Origin: Comamonadaceae bacterium CG12_big_fil_rev_8_21_14_0_65_59_15
GTDB lineage: Bacteria > Pseudomonadota > Gammaproteobacteria > Burkholderiales > Burkholderiaceae_C
DNA: 46,866 nucleotides
Direction: 5' to 3'
Assembly (NCBI GenBank): GCA_002786915.1
Contig: PCUV01000079.1
Coordinates: 742-47,607 of the forward strand
The notes under the pieces were generated by a model. That model did no database searches. It was not told the origin of the DNA and worked only from the letters and a program-made list of their open reading frames with translations. Positions 28,792 through 39,319 of the stretch are shown here, piece by piece; within the stretch, counting starts at the first letter, position 1; each line of letters starts with the position of its first letter. Position numbers and translations under genes: made by a program.

Positions 28792-30930
28792 ATGATTGAA
28801 ATTGAACTCGACGGAAAAAAAGTAGCTATTGCCGAAGGCAGTACGGTCATGCACGCGGCCGAAAAGTCTAGCACCTACATTCCGCATTTTTGCTATCACA
28901 AGAAGCTCAGCGTTGCGGCTAATTGCCGCATGTGCCTGGTGGATATCGAAAAAATGCCCAAGCCCATGCCGGCTTGCGCAACGTCGGTCACCCAAGGTAT
29001 GGTGGTACGTACCAAGACCGACAAGGCGGTCAAGGCCCAGCAATCGGTGATGGAATTTTTGCTCATCAATCACCCGCTGGATTGCCCGATCTGCGATCAG
29101 GGTGGCGAGTGTCAGTTGCAGGACTTGGCGGTGGGCTATGGCGGATCTTCTTCGCGTTACGAAGAAGAAAAGCGGGTGGTCAAGGTCAAGGACGTCGGGC
29201 CGCTGATCTCGATGCAGGAAATGACCCGTTGCATCCACTGCACGCGCTGCGTGCGGTTTGGGCAGGAAATCGCCGGTGTGATGGAACTGGGCATGTCCAA
29301 CCGGGGCGAGCATTCCGAAATCGAAACCTTCGTCGGGCAAACTGTGGATTCAGAGCTGTCGGGCAACATGATCGACATCTGCCCCGTGGGCGCCTTGACC
29401 AGCAAGCCGTTCCGCTACAGTGCCCGTACCTGGGAGTTGTCGCGGCGTAAGTCGGTCAGCCCGCACGATTCGACCGGGGCCAACCTGATCGTTCAGGTCA
29501 AAAACAACCGTGTCATGCGGGTCGTTCCGTTTGAAAACGAGGTGGTCAATGAATGCTGGATCGCCGACCGCGACCGGTTTTCTTATGAGGCGCTCAACAG
29601 TCCCGATCGCCTGACCACCCCGATGATCAAGCAGGGTGGCAAATGGAATGAGGTGGACTGGAAGACTGCGCTGGAATACGTTGCCCACGGGTTGCGCAAT
29701 ATCAAATCAGAGCATGGCGCCAACTCCATCGGTGCGTTGGTGAGTCCGCACAGTACCTTGGAAGAGCTGTATTTGGCGGGATCCTTGGTACGTGCCTTGG
29801 GCAGCGAAAACATCGATTACCGTTTGCGCAACGCCCAGTTTGATAGCGCGCGACCGGGCGCGCGCTGGTTGGGCTTGCCGATTGCGGCGTTGTCTAATCT
29901 ACAGTCGGTCTTGGTGGTTGGATCCAACCTGCGTAAGGACCATCCCCTGTTTGCACAGCGCATCCGGCAGGCGGCTCGGCATGGTTGCGTGGTGAGTGCC
30001 GTGACGTCGGGACACGCCGATTGGGCATTGCCGGTGGCACATGCCAATATCCTTGCAGCAACGGGCTGGGTGCAGGCTCTAGCAGATATCGCAGCAGCGG
30101 TGGCACAAGAAAAATCAGTGCCGACACCCCAACCGGGTCAGGTGACAGCCTCGGCGTTGGCCATGGCGCAGGCATTGATTTCCGGTGAGCGCTCTGCTGT
30201 GTTGCTGGGTAATGCAGCAGCTCACCACGCTCAGGCGCTGAATCTGCTTGAATTGTCGAACTGGATTGGCGCGCAAACGGGCGCAACAGTGGGTTACCTG
30301 ACCGAAGCGGCCAATACTGTGGGCGCTCAATTGGTGGGCGCGCTGCCGGGTGTCGGCGGTATGCACGCTGGGCAAATGTTGTCGGGTGGCTTGAAAGCGG
30401 CGATGCTGCTCAACACCGAACCCGAATTTGATGCGGCCGGGGGTGCGGCGGCGCTACAGACTTTGGCCAAATGCGACATGGTAGTTTCTTTGAGTCCCTT
30501 CAAGACCAATCTGGAATGCGCCGATGTCCTGTTGCCGATCGCACCTTTCACGGAAACGTCTGGAACATTTGTCAATGCAGAGGGGCGTCGCCAGAGTTTC
30601 CACGCCGTGGTTAAACCTTTGGCTGAAACACGGCCTGCCTGGAAGGTTTTCCGTGCCTTGGCGGATATTTTGGGCTTGCCCGGATTTAGCTTTGACGCGT
30701 CAACTGATGTCCTTGTGCAAGCCATGGATGGGGTGACTGAGAGCGCATCTGGCATGGTGATCACAGCGCGGTTGAGTAATGCCAGTGTAGGTGTTCAAGC
30801 GGCTGCGGTAGCTTGGGTTGAACCCTGTGTGGCGTCCATTTATCAGTTGGACGGACTGGTGCGCCGAGCATCGTCATTGCAGTTGACTGTGGATGCCCGC
30901 ATGGCGGTTACTTCGGAGGTGGTGGCATGA
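28792..30930 (+). CDS. nuoG: NADH-quinone oxidoreductase subunit G
   Basis: A 712-residue Fe-S subunit. The N-terminal ferredoxin domain has Cys34, Cys45, Cys48, Cys62 ([2Fe-2S] N1b), then His94-Cys98-Cys101-Cys107 (N5) and Cys147-Cys150-Cys153-Cys197 (N4). The extra N7 cluster motif of E. coli NuoG is not apparent. The molybdopterin-oxidoreductase-like domain (about 220-700) is cofactor-free by family knowledge. ATG 28792 is chosen; a TTG at 28777, overlapping the nuoF stop, would add five residues. It overlaps nuoH by 4 bp. Confidence 0.97.
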   Translation: MIEIELDGKKVAIAEGSTVMHAAEKSSTYIPHFCYHKKLSVAANCRMCLVDIEKMPKPMPACATSVTQGMVVRTKTDKAVKAQQSVMEFLLINHPLDCPICDQGGECQLQDLAVGYGGSSSRYEEEKRVVKVKDVGPLISMQEMTRCIHCTRCVRFGQEIAGVMELGMSNRGEHSEIETFVGQTVDSELSGNMIDICPVGALTSKPFRYSARTWELSRRKSVSPHDSTGANLIVQVKNNRVMRVVPFENEVVNECWIADRDRFSYEALNSPDRLTTPMIKQGGKWNEVDWKTALEYVAHGLRNIKSEHGANSIGALVSPHSTLEELYLAGSLVRALGSENIDYRLRNAQFDSARPGARWLGLPIAALSNLQSVLVVGSNLRKDHPLFAQRIRQAARHGCVVSAVTSGHADWALPVAHANILAATGWVQALADIAAAVAQEKSVPTPQPGQVTASALAMAQALISGERSAVLLGNAAAHHAQALNLLELSNWIGAQTGATVGYLTEAANTVGAQLVGALPGVGGMHAGQMLSGGLKAAMLLNTEPEFDAAGGAAALQTLAKCDMVVSLSPFKTNLECADVLLPIAPFTETSGTFVNAEGRRQSFHAVVKPLAETRPAWKVFRALADILGLPGFSFDASTDVLVQAMDGVTESASGMVITARLSNASVGVQAAAVAWVEPCVASIYQLDGLVRRASSLQLTVDARMAVTSEVVA

Positions 30931-32009
30931 GCGACTGGCTTTTCTCTCTTGGTCAGGCGCTGATCGACGCGTCTTGGTGGTCGGGCTTGGCCTGGCCGCT
31001 GATCTGGGCACTGTTGAAGGTGACGGTTGTGTTGATGATCGTGCTGGGTGCTGTGACCTACGCCACCTTGTGGGAGCGCAAATTGCTGGGTTGGGTGCAA
31101 ATCCGTCTGGGCCCCAACAGGGTGGGTCCATGGGGTTTGCTACAGCCGATTGCCGACGCCTTGAAGCTGATGACCAAGGAAATCGTGCGGCCAGCGGATT
31201 CTGACAAAGCGCTGTTCTTCATTGGCCCCGTGTTGACGGTGGCGCCAGCGCTGGCAGCGTGGGCGGTGGTGCCCTTTGGCCCTGAGGTGGCGGTGGCCAA
31301 CGTCAACGCGGGTTTGTTGTTCCTGATGGCCATTGCGTCGATGGAAGTCTATGGTGTCATCATCTCAGGTTGGTCGTCTAATTCCAAGTACGCCTTTCTG
31401 GGTGCGTTGCGCGCTTCGGCCCAGATGGTGAGTTACGAAATCGCGATGGGGTTCTGCTTTTTGGTGATTCTGATGGTGTCGGCTAGTTTGAACATGACCG
31501 ACATCGTGATGGGGCAGAACAAAGGCTATTTTGCCAACATGGGGCTGAATTTCTTGTCGTGGAACTGGCTACCACTGTTGCCCATCATGGTGGTTTATTT
31601 TGTATCCGGGTTGGCTGAAACCAACCGCACACCGTTTGACGTGATTGAGGGCGAGTCTGAAATTGTGGCTGGACACATGGTTGAGTATTCGGGGATGTCC
31701 TGGGCCATGTTCCAGATGGCTGAGTACGCCAATATTTGGTTGGTGTCGGTGTTGGTCACAACGATGTTTTTGGGCGGCTGGCTGTCACCCATTGACAGCG
31801 CATTCTTCAATGCTATTCCGGGCTGGATATGGTTGGGCCTCAAGACCTTTGCCATCATGACGCTGTTTATCTGGGTGCGTGTGACGTTCCCCCGGTTCCG
31901 CTATGACCAAATCATGCGGCTGGGTTGGAAAATCTTTATCCCGGTGACGCTGGTCTGGTTGGTATTGGTGGGTGTGTGGATGCAGACCTCCTGGAACATC
32001 TGGAAGTAA
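30927..32009 (+). CDS. nuoH: NADH-quinone oxidoreductase subunit H
   Basis: A 360-residue membrane subunit with about eight helices, forming the quinone chamber with NuoB and NuoD. Conserved features are [37 protein letters not shown] (about 49-85) and the Glu-rich loop [26 protein letters not shown] (about 231-256), the start of the proton path. It is full length. Confidence 0.98.
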   Translation: MSDWLFSLGQALIDASWWSGLAWPLIWALLKVTVVLMIVLGAVTYATLWERKLLGWVQIRLGPNRVGPWGLLQPIADALKLMTKEIVRPADSDKALFFIGPVLTVAPALAAWAVVPFGPEVAVANVNAGLLFLMAIASMEVYGVIISGWSSNSKYAFLGALRASAQMVSYEIAMGFCFLVILMVSASLNMTDIVMGQNKGYFANMGLNFLSWNWLPLLPIMVVYFVSGLAETNRTPFDVIEGESEIVAGHMVEYSGMSWAMFQMAEYANIWLVSVLVTTMFLGGWLSPIDSAFFNAIPGWIWLGLKTFAIMTLFIWVRVTFPRFRYDQIMRLGWKIFIPVTLVWLVLVGVWMQTSWNIWK

Positions 32010-32021
32010 TTCGAGTCGCTT

Positions 32022-32555
32022 ATGTCTAGTCCAAACTTAAATGCTGCCGGTGGTGCCGTGAAGAGTGTTTTTTCACTGAAAGACTTTCTTTCGAGTTTTT
32101 TCCTGCTGGAATTGCTCAAGGGCATGCGTTTGACCGGTCGCTACGCGTTTCGCAGCAAGATCACGCTCGAATACCCGGAAGAAAAGACACCTTTGTCGCC
32201 GCGTTTTCGCGGGCTCCATGCCTTGCGCCGGTATGAAAACGGTGAAGAGCGTTGCATCGCTTGCAAGCTGTGTGAAGCCGTGTGTCCGGCCATGGCCATC
32301 ACGATCGAGTCTGAAGTGCGTCAAGACGGTTCCCGTCGGACCACCCGTTACGACATCGACTTGAACAAATGCATTTTTTGTGGATTTTGCGAGGAAAGCT
32401 GCCCGGTGGATTCGATTGTTGAAACCAACATTCTGGAATACCACGGAGAAAAGCGCAGTGATCTTTATTTCACCAAAGAAATGTTGTTGGCCGTTGGCGA
32501 TCGTTATGAGTCCGAAATTGCGGCCTGCAAGCAGGCCGATGCGAAGTACCGGTGA
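32022..32555 (+). CDS. nuoI: NADH-quinone oxidoreductase subunit I
   Basis: A 177-residue ferredoxin-like subunit with two [4Fe-4S] clusters (N6a, N6b). Ligands are Cys78, 81, 84, 88 ([12 protein letters not shown]) and Cys117, 120, 123, 127 ([12 protein letters not shown]). An N-terminal amphipathic helix (about 13-40) lies on the membrane. Confidence 0.98.
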   Translation: MSSPNLNAAGGAVKSVFSLKDFLSSFFLLELLKGMRLTGRYAFRSKITLEYPEEKTPLSPRFRGLHALRRYENGEERCIACKLCEAVCPAMAITIESEVRQDGSRRTTRYDIDLNKCIFCGFCEESCPVDSIVETNILEYHGEKRSDLYFTKEMLLAVGDRYESEIAACKQADAKYR

Positions 32556-32580
32556 CTGGTTTTACGAAAGAATTTGAATC

Positions 32581-33225
32581 ATGAGTGTCACAGCCGGTTT
32601 GTTTTATTTTTTCTCCATCATTCTTTTGTTCGCCGCGTTTCGTGTCATTACGGCCCGCAACCCGGTGCACGCAGTGTTGTTCCTGGTGTTGACTTTCTTT
32701 CAGGCGTCTCTGATCTGGATGTTGCTCAAAGCGGAATTTTTGTCGTTGTCCCTGGTACTGGTTTACGTGGGCGCGGTGATGGTGCTTTTCTTGTTCGTGG
32801 TGATGATGCTCGACATCAAGATCGAGAGTCTGAGGGAAGGCTTCTGGAAGCATTTCCCTATCGCCGCTGTGGTGGGAATCTTCATCATTTTTGAAATGTC
32901 AGCGGTGCTGATGGGAGGCTTTCGGGTGACAGAGGACCCGTCTACGCTGTCGGTGGCGGGAACGTCAAACACCCGAGAACTGGGTAAGTTGCTGTACACC
33001 GAGTACATCTACCCGCTTGAAGTGGCAGCTGCCATTTTGTTGGTGGGTATGGTCGCTGCCATCGCATTGACTTTGCGTCAGCGCAAGGACACCCGGGCGA
33101 TCAACCCATCTGAGCAGGTGCGTGTGCGGGCTAAGGATCGTATGGTCGTGATAAAGGTTGAAGCTACCAAGCCGGCGCGGCCGGTGGAGGCTGCCACCGA
33201 AACTTCTGTGGAGAACAAGGCATGA
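32581..33225 (+). CDS. nuoJ: NADH-quinone oxidoreductase subunit J
   Basis: A 214-residue membrane subunit with five helices. The family segment [15 protein letters not shown] (about 21-35) and the gating helix [17 protein letters not shown] (about 61-77), which contains the pi-bulge region, are present. The C-terminal tail is hydrophilic and Ala/Glu-rich. It overlaps nuoK by 4 bp. Confidence 0.97.
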   Translation: MSVTAGLFYFFSIILLFAAFRVITARNPVHAVLFLVLTFFQASLIWMLLKAEFLSLSLVLVYVGAVMVLFLFVVMMLDIKIESLREGFWKHFPIAAVVGIFIIFEMSAVLMGGFRVTEDPSTLSVAGTSNTRELGKLLYTEYIYPLEVAAAILLVGMVAAIALTLRQRKDTRAINPSEQVRVRAKDRMVVIKVEATKPARPVEAATETSVENKA

Positions 33226-33530
33226 CGCTTACCCTGGGTCATTTTTTATCGCTGGGCGCGATGCTGTTTGCGCTGTCAGTGGTGGGCATCTTCCTGAATC
33301 GCAAAAACCTGATTGTCTTGCTGATGGCCATTGAATTGATGCTGCTGGCCGTCAATACCAATTTTGTCGCTTTCTCCCATTACCTGGGCGACTTGCATGG
33401 ACAAATTTTTGTGTTTTTCATTCTGACGGTCGCTGCCGCCGAATCGGCCATTGGCCTGGCCATTCTGGTGCTGCTGTTCCGCAGCCGTTCCAGTATCAAT
33501 GTGGACGAACTTGATTCGTTGAAGGGATAA
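33222..33530 (+). CDS. nuoK: NADH-quinone oxidoreductase subunit K
   Basis: A 102-residue, three-helix membrane subunit. Conserved proton-path glutamates are in [11 protein letters not shown] (about Glu37) and [12 protein letters not shown] (about Glu72), a normal MrpC-like arrangement. Confidence 0.97.
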   Translation: MTLTLGHFLSLGAMLFALSVVGIFLNRKNLIVLLMAIELMLLAVNTNFVAFSHYLGDLHGQIFVFFILTVAAAESAIGLAILVLLFRSRSSINVDELDSLKG

Positions 33531-33536
33531 CAACAA

Positions 33537-35552
33537 ATGAGTCAAACCCTTTCAACTGCCATGCTGTTGACCGTGCCGATGGCACCGTTGGTGGGCGCCA
33601 TCGGGGCAGGTATTTTGGGCACCAAATTCGGTGGCAACGTGATTGGCCGCGCTACCTCGCATAGTCTTGCGATCCTGGGCGTTTTGATCGCGTTTATTTT
33701 GTCTGCAATGACGCTTCAGAGCGTTGTGGTGGACGGGGCGCGTTTCAACGAAACCATCTACAACTGGATGGTTGTGGGTGGCCTCAAAATGGAAATCGGC
33801 TTCATGGTTGACGGGCTCACCGCCATGATGATGTGCGTGGTGAGCTTTGTGTCGCTGATGGTGCACATCTACACCATTGGTTACATGGAGGAAGACGACG
33901 GCTATAACCGTTTCTTTGCCTATATTTCGTTGTTCACCTTCTCAATGTTGATGCTGGTGATGAGCAACAACATGCTGCAACTGTTCTTCGGCTGGGAGGC
34001 GGTGGGGCTGGTTTCTTACCTGCTGATCGGCTTCTGGTTCAACAAGCCGAGCGCCATTTTTGCCAATATGAAGGCCTTTTTGGTGAATCGTGTCGGTGAC
34101 TTTGGCTTTATTTTGGGTATCGGTCTGCTGGCTGCCTACACGGGTACGCTGAATTACACCGAGACGTTTGCCAAGGTGGGCGAGTTGGCCTCGATCACGT
34201 TGCCGGGCACCGACTGGATGCTGATTAGCGTCATTTGCATTTGCCTGTTTATCGGTGCCATGGGCAAGTCGGCTCAGTTTCCTCTGCACGTCTGGTTGCC
34301 AGATTCCATGGAAGGCCCGACACCTATTTCTGCGCTGATCCACGCAGCCACCATGGTGACGGCCGGCATCTTTATGGTGGCGCGCATGTCGCCGCTGTTC
34401 GAGTTGAGTGAAACTGCTCTCAATTTTGTGCTGGTCATTGGCGGTATCACGGCGTTGTTCATGGGCTTTTTGGGCATCATCCAAAATGACATCAAGCGCG
34501 TGGTGGCGTATTCCACCTTGTCGCAGTTGGGCTATATGACGGTAGCGTTGGGTGCTTCAGCGTACTCGGTGGCGGTGTTTCACCTGATGACGCACGCGTT
34601 TTTCAAGGCCCTTTTGTTCCTGGCTGCGGGCTCGGTCATCATGGGCGTGCACCATAACCAGGACATCCGCTGGATGGGCGGGCTGCGCAAATACATGCCC
34701 ATCACCTGGATCACGTCGCTGGTGGGTTCGCTGGCGCTGATTGGCACACCATTTTTCTCAGGTTTCTATTCCAAGGATTCGATCATCGAAGCAGTGCACG
34801 CCAGCGCGTTGCCGGCAGCGGGCTTTGCCTACTTTGCCGTGTTGGCTGGTGTGTTTGTGACTGCGTTTTATTCCTTCCGCCTGTACTTTCTGGTCTTTCA
34901 TGGCAAGGAACGTTTTGATCAGAACCCTGACGCGCACCACGGCCATGGCCATGACGCGCATGGTGGGCAGCACAAACCCCATGAGTCACCGTGGGTGGTG
35001 ACGGTGCCCTTGGTCCTGCTGGCGATTCCCTCTATTCTGATCGGCTATATGACGATTGGCCCCATGCTGTTTGGCGAATTTTTCAATGGATCCATCTTTG
35101 TCAACCCCGAGCTGCACAAAGCGATGGAGCTCTTGCATGAAGAGTTCCATGGGCCGGTTCAGATGGCGCTGCACGGTTTGACGACCGCACCGTTCTGGTT
35201 GGCGTTGGCCGGGGTGGCGCTGTCGTACTACATGTACATGGTCAACCCGGCGTTGCCAGCGACGATCCAGCGCACGTTCAAGCCGATTCATACGCTGCTT
35301 GAGAACAAGTACTACATGGACTGGTTCAACGAAAACATTGTGGCTCCGACCGCGCGTGGCCTGGGCGTTGCGCTGTGGAAAGGTGGCGATCAGGCTGTCA
35401 TCGATGGCGCTGTCGTGAATGGTTCCTGGCGTATTGTTGGCCTGATTTCGGGTGTGGTTCGCAAGGTGCAGACAGGTTACCTGTATGACTACGCACTGAC
35501 CATGGTGCTGGGCATCTTCGTTCTGATGACGTATTTCGTTTGGCTCAAATAG
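33537..35552 (+). CDS. nuoL: NADH-quinone oxidoreductase subunit L
   Basis: A 671-residue antiporter-like proton-pumping subunit at the distal end of the membrane arm. Key residues are Glu154 (FFGWEAVGL) and Lys244 (GAMGKSAQFPLHVWLPD), followed by HxxHA-type segments. The long lateral helix is expected near the C-terminus. An odd feature is a His-rich loop, residues 467-482 with seven His, between two membrane helices. Confidence 0.97.
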   Translation: MSQTLSTAMLLTVPMAPLVGAIGAGILGTKFGGNVIGRATSHSLAILGVLIAFILSAMTLQSVVVDGARFNETIYNWMVVGGLKMEIGFMVDGLTAMMMCVVSFVSLMVHIYTIGYMEEDDGYNRFFAYISLFTFSMLMLVMSNNMLQLFFGWEAVGLVSYLLIGFWFNKPSAIFANMKAFLVNRVGDFGFILGIGLLAAYTGTLNYTETFAKVGELASITLPGTDWMLISVICICLFIGAMGKSAQFPLHVWLPDSMEGPTPISALIHAATMVTAGIFMVARMSPLFELSETALNFVLVIGGITALFMGFLGIIQNDIKRVVAYSTLSQLGYMTVALGASAYSVAVFHLMTHAFFKALLFLAAGSVIMGVHHNQDIRWMGGLRKYMPITWITSLVGSLALIGTPFFSGFYSKDSIIEAVHASALPAAGFAYFAVLAGVFVTAFYSFRLYFLVFHGKERFDQNPDAHHGHGHDAHGGQHKPHESPWVVTVPLVLLAIPSILIGYMTIGPMLFGEFFNGSIFVNPELHKAMELLHEEFHGPVQMALHGLTTAPFWLALAGVALSYYMYMVNPALPATIQRTFKPIHTLLENKYYMDWFNENIVAPTARGLGVALWKGGDQAVIDGAVVNGSWRIVGLISGVVRKVQTGYLYDYALTMVLGIFVLMTYFVWLK

Positions 35553-35565
35553 GAGAAATATAAAA

Positions 35566-37041
35566 ATGGGTTTGCTGAGCCTGGCTATTTGGACACCGGT
35601 CCTGTTTGGTGTCGTGTTGCTTGCCCTGGGTCGGGATGACCAGGCGCAGGCGGTGCGCTGGATCGCGCTGATTGGCGCGGTTGTCAGTTTGCTGGTCACC
35701 GTGCCGTTGTACACGCAGTTTGACGTCTCGACAGCTGCGATGCAATTTACCGAACTGTCGCCATGGATTGAGCGCTTTCATGTCAACTATCACCTGGGTA
35801 TTGACGGCATTTCGCTGTGGTTCGTGTTGCTGACGGCTTTTATCAACGTCGTTGTGGTCATCGCCGGCTGGGAGGTCATCACCAGCCGCGTCAATCAGTA
35901 CATGGGCGCTTTCCTGATCCTCAGTGGTCTGATGATTGGCGTGTTTTGCGCGCTGGACGGCATGTTGTTCTACGTGTTTTTTGAAGCCACACTGATCCCG
36001 ATGTACTTGATCATTGGCGTCTGGGGCGGTCCCAACAAGATCTACGCGGCTTTCAAGTTCTTCCTGTACACCTTGCTTGGCTCGCTGCTGATGTTGGTGG
36101 CGCTGATTTATCTTTACCTTGCCTCCAATGGCAGTTTTGACCTGGTGGTGTGGCAAAAAATGCCATTGGCTGCCAACGTACAGAGTCTGCTGTTTTTTGC
36201 ATTCTTGGCGGCGTTTGCGGTCAAGGTGCCGATGTGGCCGGTTCATACCTGGTTGCCCGATGTGCACGTCGAGGCACCCACGGGTGGTTCGGCGGTGCTG
36301 GCGGCCATTATGCTCAAGTTGGGTGCTTATGGTTTCTTGCGTTTCTCATTGCCGATTACGCCAGACGCGTCGCATGAATGGGCTGGCTTGATGATCGGCC
36401 TGTCGCTGGCTGCGGTCATTTATGTCGGCTTGGTGACGATGGTGCAAAAAGACATGAAGAAGCTGGTGGCCTACTCATCTGTGGCGCACATGGGATTTGT
36501 CACTCTGGGCTTTTTCATCTTCAACAGCCTGGGTGTGGCTGGTGGCATTGTGCAAATGATCTCGCACGGTTTTGTGTCTGCCGCGATGTTCCTGGCCATT
36601 GGCGTTTTGTATGACCGCATGCATTCGCGTGAAATTGCCAGTTACGGTGGTGTTGTCAACACCATGCCCAAGTTTGCGGCGTTTGCCATGCTGTTTGCGA
36701 TGGCCAACTGTGGTTTGCCGGGTACCGCCGGTTTTGTGGGTGAGTGGATGGTGATCCTGGGTGCCGTCAAGGTTAATTTCTGGGTGGGCTTTGCTGCCGC
36801 CAGTGCCCTGATCTTTGGCGCCGCGTACACCTTGTGGATGGTCAAGCGTGTTTATCTTGGTCCGGTGACCAATGAGAAGGTGAAGAACCTCAAGGACATC
36901 AACGCGCGCGAGTTCTTCTTTTTGAGCTTGCTGGCGATCGCTGTGTTGTATCTGGGTCTGTACCCCAAGCCATTCACCGATGTGATGGATGTTTCTGTGA
37001 CTGAACTGCTCAAGCACGTTGCCATCTCGAAATTGCCCTGA
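35566..37041 (+). CDS. nuoM: NADH-quinone oxidoreductase subunit M
   Basis: A 491-residue antiporter-like proton-pumping subunit with about 14 helices. Glu140 (FYVFFEATLIPMYLIIG) and Lys220 (FAVKVPMWPVHTWLPDVHVEAPTGGS) are the conserved proton-channel residues. Shine-Dalgarno AGGAGA. Length is normal. Confidence 0.98.
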   Translation: MGLLSLAIWTPVLFGVVLLALGRDDQAQAVRWIALIGAVVSLLVTVPLYTQFDVSTAAMQFTELSPWIERFHVNYHLGIDGISLWFVLLTAFINVVVVIAGWEVITSRVNQYMGAFLILSGLMIGVFCALDGMLFYVFFEATLIPMYLIIGVWGGPNKIYAAFKFFLYTLLGSLLMLVALIYLYLASNGSFDLVVWQKMPLAANVQSLLFFAFLAAFAVKVPMWPVHTWLPDVHVEAPTGGSAVLAAIMLKLGAYGFLRFSLPITPDASHEWAGLMIGLSLAAVIYVGLVTMVQKDMKKLVAYSSVAHMGFVTLGFFIFNSLGVAGGIVQMISHGFVSAAMFLAIGVLYDRMHSREIASYGGVVNTMPKFAAFAMLFAMANCGLPGTAGFVGEWMVILGAVKVNFWVGFAAASALIFGAAYTLWMVKRVYLGPVTNEKVKNLKDINAREFFFLSLLAIAVLYLGLYPKPFTDVMDVSVTELLKHVAISKLP

Positions 37042-37076
37042 TCGGCACCTCCTGATTACCTAGACAAGAGATTCAA

Positions 37077-38564
37077 ATGATTGACAAACTCAGTTTTGTG
37101 ACGGTTTACCCTGAGGTCATCTTGCTGGTGATGGCGTGCGTGATTGCGCTGTTTGACCTCGCCGTCAAGAGTTCCGGCCGCACCGCAACCTATATTCTTA
37201 CCCTGCTTACGCTGGCTGTGGTGGCCTGGATGCAAGCGAGCGATGCCAGTACCGGGCAGACCCATTACGCCTTTGGCAAGATGGTGGTCAGCGACCCGAT
37301 GGGCAATTGGCTCAAATGCTTTGCCACGTTGGCTTTGATGGTGACCTTGGTCTATGGCCGAGCCTACGCAGCGGCGCGTGACATGCTGCGTGGCGGTGAA
37401 CTCTTTATTTTGAGTTTGTTTGCCCTGCTGGGTATGTTTGTCATGATTTCGGGTAGCAATTTTCTGGTCATTTACATGGGCATCGAATTGCTGACGCTGT
37501 CGAGCTACGCAATGGTGGCGCTGCGCCGGGATCACGCGGCTTCAATCGAAGCAGCAATGAAGTATTTTGTGCTGGGTGCGCTGGCTTCCGGATTCTTGTT
37601 GTATGGTATGTCCATGCTGTACGGTGCCACGGGCTCGCTGGACCTGCAAGAGGTTCTCAAAGCGATCCAGTCCGGTCAAGTCAAGCATCAGGTGCTGGTG
37701 TTCGGGTTGGTCTTCATTGTGGCTGGGCTGGCTTTCAAGCTGGGGGTGGTGCCATTTCACATGTGGATACCTGATGTCTATCAAGGTGCGCCGACGGTTG
37801 TCGCCTTGATGGTGGGTGGCGCGCCCAAGCTGGCTGCGTTTGCGGTGGTGATGCGTCTGCTGGTTGAGGGCATGCTCCCGCTGGCGCTAGATTGGCAGCA
37901 GATGTTGACACTGCTGGCGATCGGTTCGTTGGCCGTAGGTAATTTGGCCGCCATTGCCCAAACCAATTTGAAGCGGATGTTGGCTTTTTCCACCATTTCG
38001 CACATGGGTTTTGTACTGGTTGGTCTGCTCAGCGGTGTGGTCAATACCGATACGAGCGCGGTGGGCAATGGCTACAGTTCCTCGATGTTTTATGTGGTGA
38101 CGTATGTGCTGACCACGCTAGCCAGTTTTGGCGTCATCCTGCTGTTGTCGCGCGAAGGTTTTGAGAGTGAAGAAATTGCAGACTTTGCGGGTTTAAACCA
38201 GCGTAGTCCGCTCTACGCGGGTGTCATGGCGCTGTGCATGTTTTCGCTGGCTGGTATTCCCCCAATGGTCGGTTTTTATGCCAAGTTGGCGGTACTACAG
38301 GCGCTGATTGCCCCGGGTGATGCCTGGCACATCGGGCTGGCGGTGTATGCGGTCATGATGTCGTTGATTGGTGCGTTCTACTATTTGCGTGTGGTCAAGG
38401 TCATGTACTTTGATGCCCCTGTTTCGTCAGCCTGCGTTACCGCTGGTATGGATGTGCGTGCGGTACTTAGCCTCAACGGTGCCTTGTTATTGTTGGTTGG
38501 CTTGTTGCCAGGTGGACTGATGGCGCTGTGTGCAGATGCCATTGTCAAGATGCTGGCTTCCTGA
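37077..38564 (+). CDS. nuoN: NADH-quinone oxidoreductase subunit N
   Basis: A 495-residue antiporter-like subunit with about 14 helices. Conserved are [14 protein letters not shown] (Glu about 137), [24 protein letters not shown] (about 219-242) and the [15 protein letters not shown] segment (about 299-313). It closes the 14-gene complex I operon; the Nudix gene follows after 22 bp without a terminator. Confidence 0.98.
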   Translation: MIDKLSFVTVYPEVILLVMACVIALFDLAVKSSGRTATYILTLLTLAVVAWMQASDASTGQTHYAFGKMVVSDPMGNWLKCFATLALMVTLVYGRAYAAARDMLRGGELFILSLFALLGMFVMISGSNFLVIYMGIELLTLSSYAMVALRRDHAASIEAAMKYFVLGALASGFLLYGMSMLYGATGSLDLQEVLKAIQSGQVKHQVLVFGLVFIVAGLAFKLGVVPFHMWIPDVYQGAPTVVALMVGGAPKLAAFAVVMRLLVEGMLPLALDWQQMLTLLAIGSLAVGNLAAIAQTNLKRMLAFSTISHMGFVLVGLLSGVVNTDTSAVGNGYSSSMFYVVTYVLTTLASFGVILLLSREGFESEEIADFAGLNQRSPLYAGVMALCMFSLAGIPPMVGFYAKLAVLQALIAPGDAWHIGLAVYAVMMSLIGAFYYLRVVKVMYFDAPVSSACVTAGMDVRAVLSLNGALLLLVGLLPGGLMALCADAIVKMLAS

Positions 38565-38586
38565 TTTTTCTGGCCTTGGTTGGTCG

Positions 38587-39186
38587 ATGGCGTCACCTGC
38601 TCCTGATGTTCATTTGCTGGAAGCACAGTTGTCCAGCTCTGAGCTGTGTCGGGGTAAATTGCTGCGTGTGCTGAGTGACACCGTGTCGCTGCCCGATGGG
38701 GCGCAAGCAACGCGTGAATACGTTGTGCATCCGGGCGCTGTGATGGTGATCCCCTTGCTAGTGACTGCCGACGCTTCAGAGGTTCGTGTCGTGCTTGAAC
38801 GCCAGTTTCGTTACCCTTTGCACCGGGTCATGATTGAATTTCCTGCGGGTAAGCTCGACCCCGGTGAAAACTGTTTTGATTGTGCCCGCCGTGAATTGCT
38901 GGAAGAAACTGGATATTCGGCCCAAGCTTGGGCGCACGCAGGTGTTCTCCACCCGCTGATTTCCTACTCCACCGAAGTCATCGACATCTGGTTTGCACGC
39001 GGTCTGACCGCCGGTGCGCGCCACTTGGATGCGGGTGAATTTTTGGACGTTTTTACCGCCAGCTCAGACGAGCTGTTGCGCTGGTGTCAATCGGGTGAGG
39101 TGACCGACGGCAAAACCCTGACGGCGGCATTGTGGTTGCAGAACGTGATCAGCGGTGCCTGGAAACTTGACTGGGTATCACCATAG
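38587..39186 (+). CDS. Nudix hydrolase, ADP-ribose pyrophosphatase-like
   Basis: A 199-residue enzyme with a complete Nudix box at about 88-110 (G-K-L-D-P-G-E-N-C-F-D-C-A-R-R-E-L-L-E-E-T-G-Y), fitting GX5EX7REUXEEXGU. The preceding RQFRYPLHRVMIEFPAG stretch is typical of ADP-ribose/NDP-sugar pyrophosphatases (NudF-like), which hydrolyse ADP-ribose to AMP and ribose 5-phosphate. ATG 38587 is used; the frame upstream overlaps nuoN. It is probably co-transcribed with nuo, and thus placed beside the main NADH consumer. Confidence 0.9.
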   Translation: MASPAPDVHLLEAQLSSSELCRGKLLRVLSDTVSLPDGAQATREYVVHPGAVMVIPLLVTADASEVRVVLERQFRYPLHRVMIEFPAGKLDPGENCFDCARRELLEETGYSAQAWAHAGVLHPLISYSTEVIDIWFARGLTAGARHLDAGEFLDVFTASSDELLRWCQSGEVTDGKTLTAALWLQNVISGAWKLDWVSP

Positions 39187-39319
39187 TTTTACCCATGTGG
39201 CAATGAATTTAGTGGTATGTTTTTTTTGCATAACCCGATGAATTGCGTTTGAAGCTTCCCGTCGCCGGGAGCGTGCTTCCTAGAATCCCGGGCATTCCAT
39301 AACAGCCCCGGAGATTGTG

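Noticed and set aside
39256..39276. Small CCCG/CGGG hairpin before the glutamate dehydrogenase as terminator
   Set aside because: The stem is interrupted and not followed by T residues.
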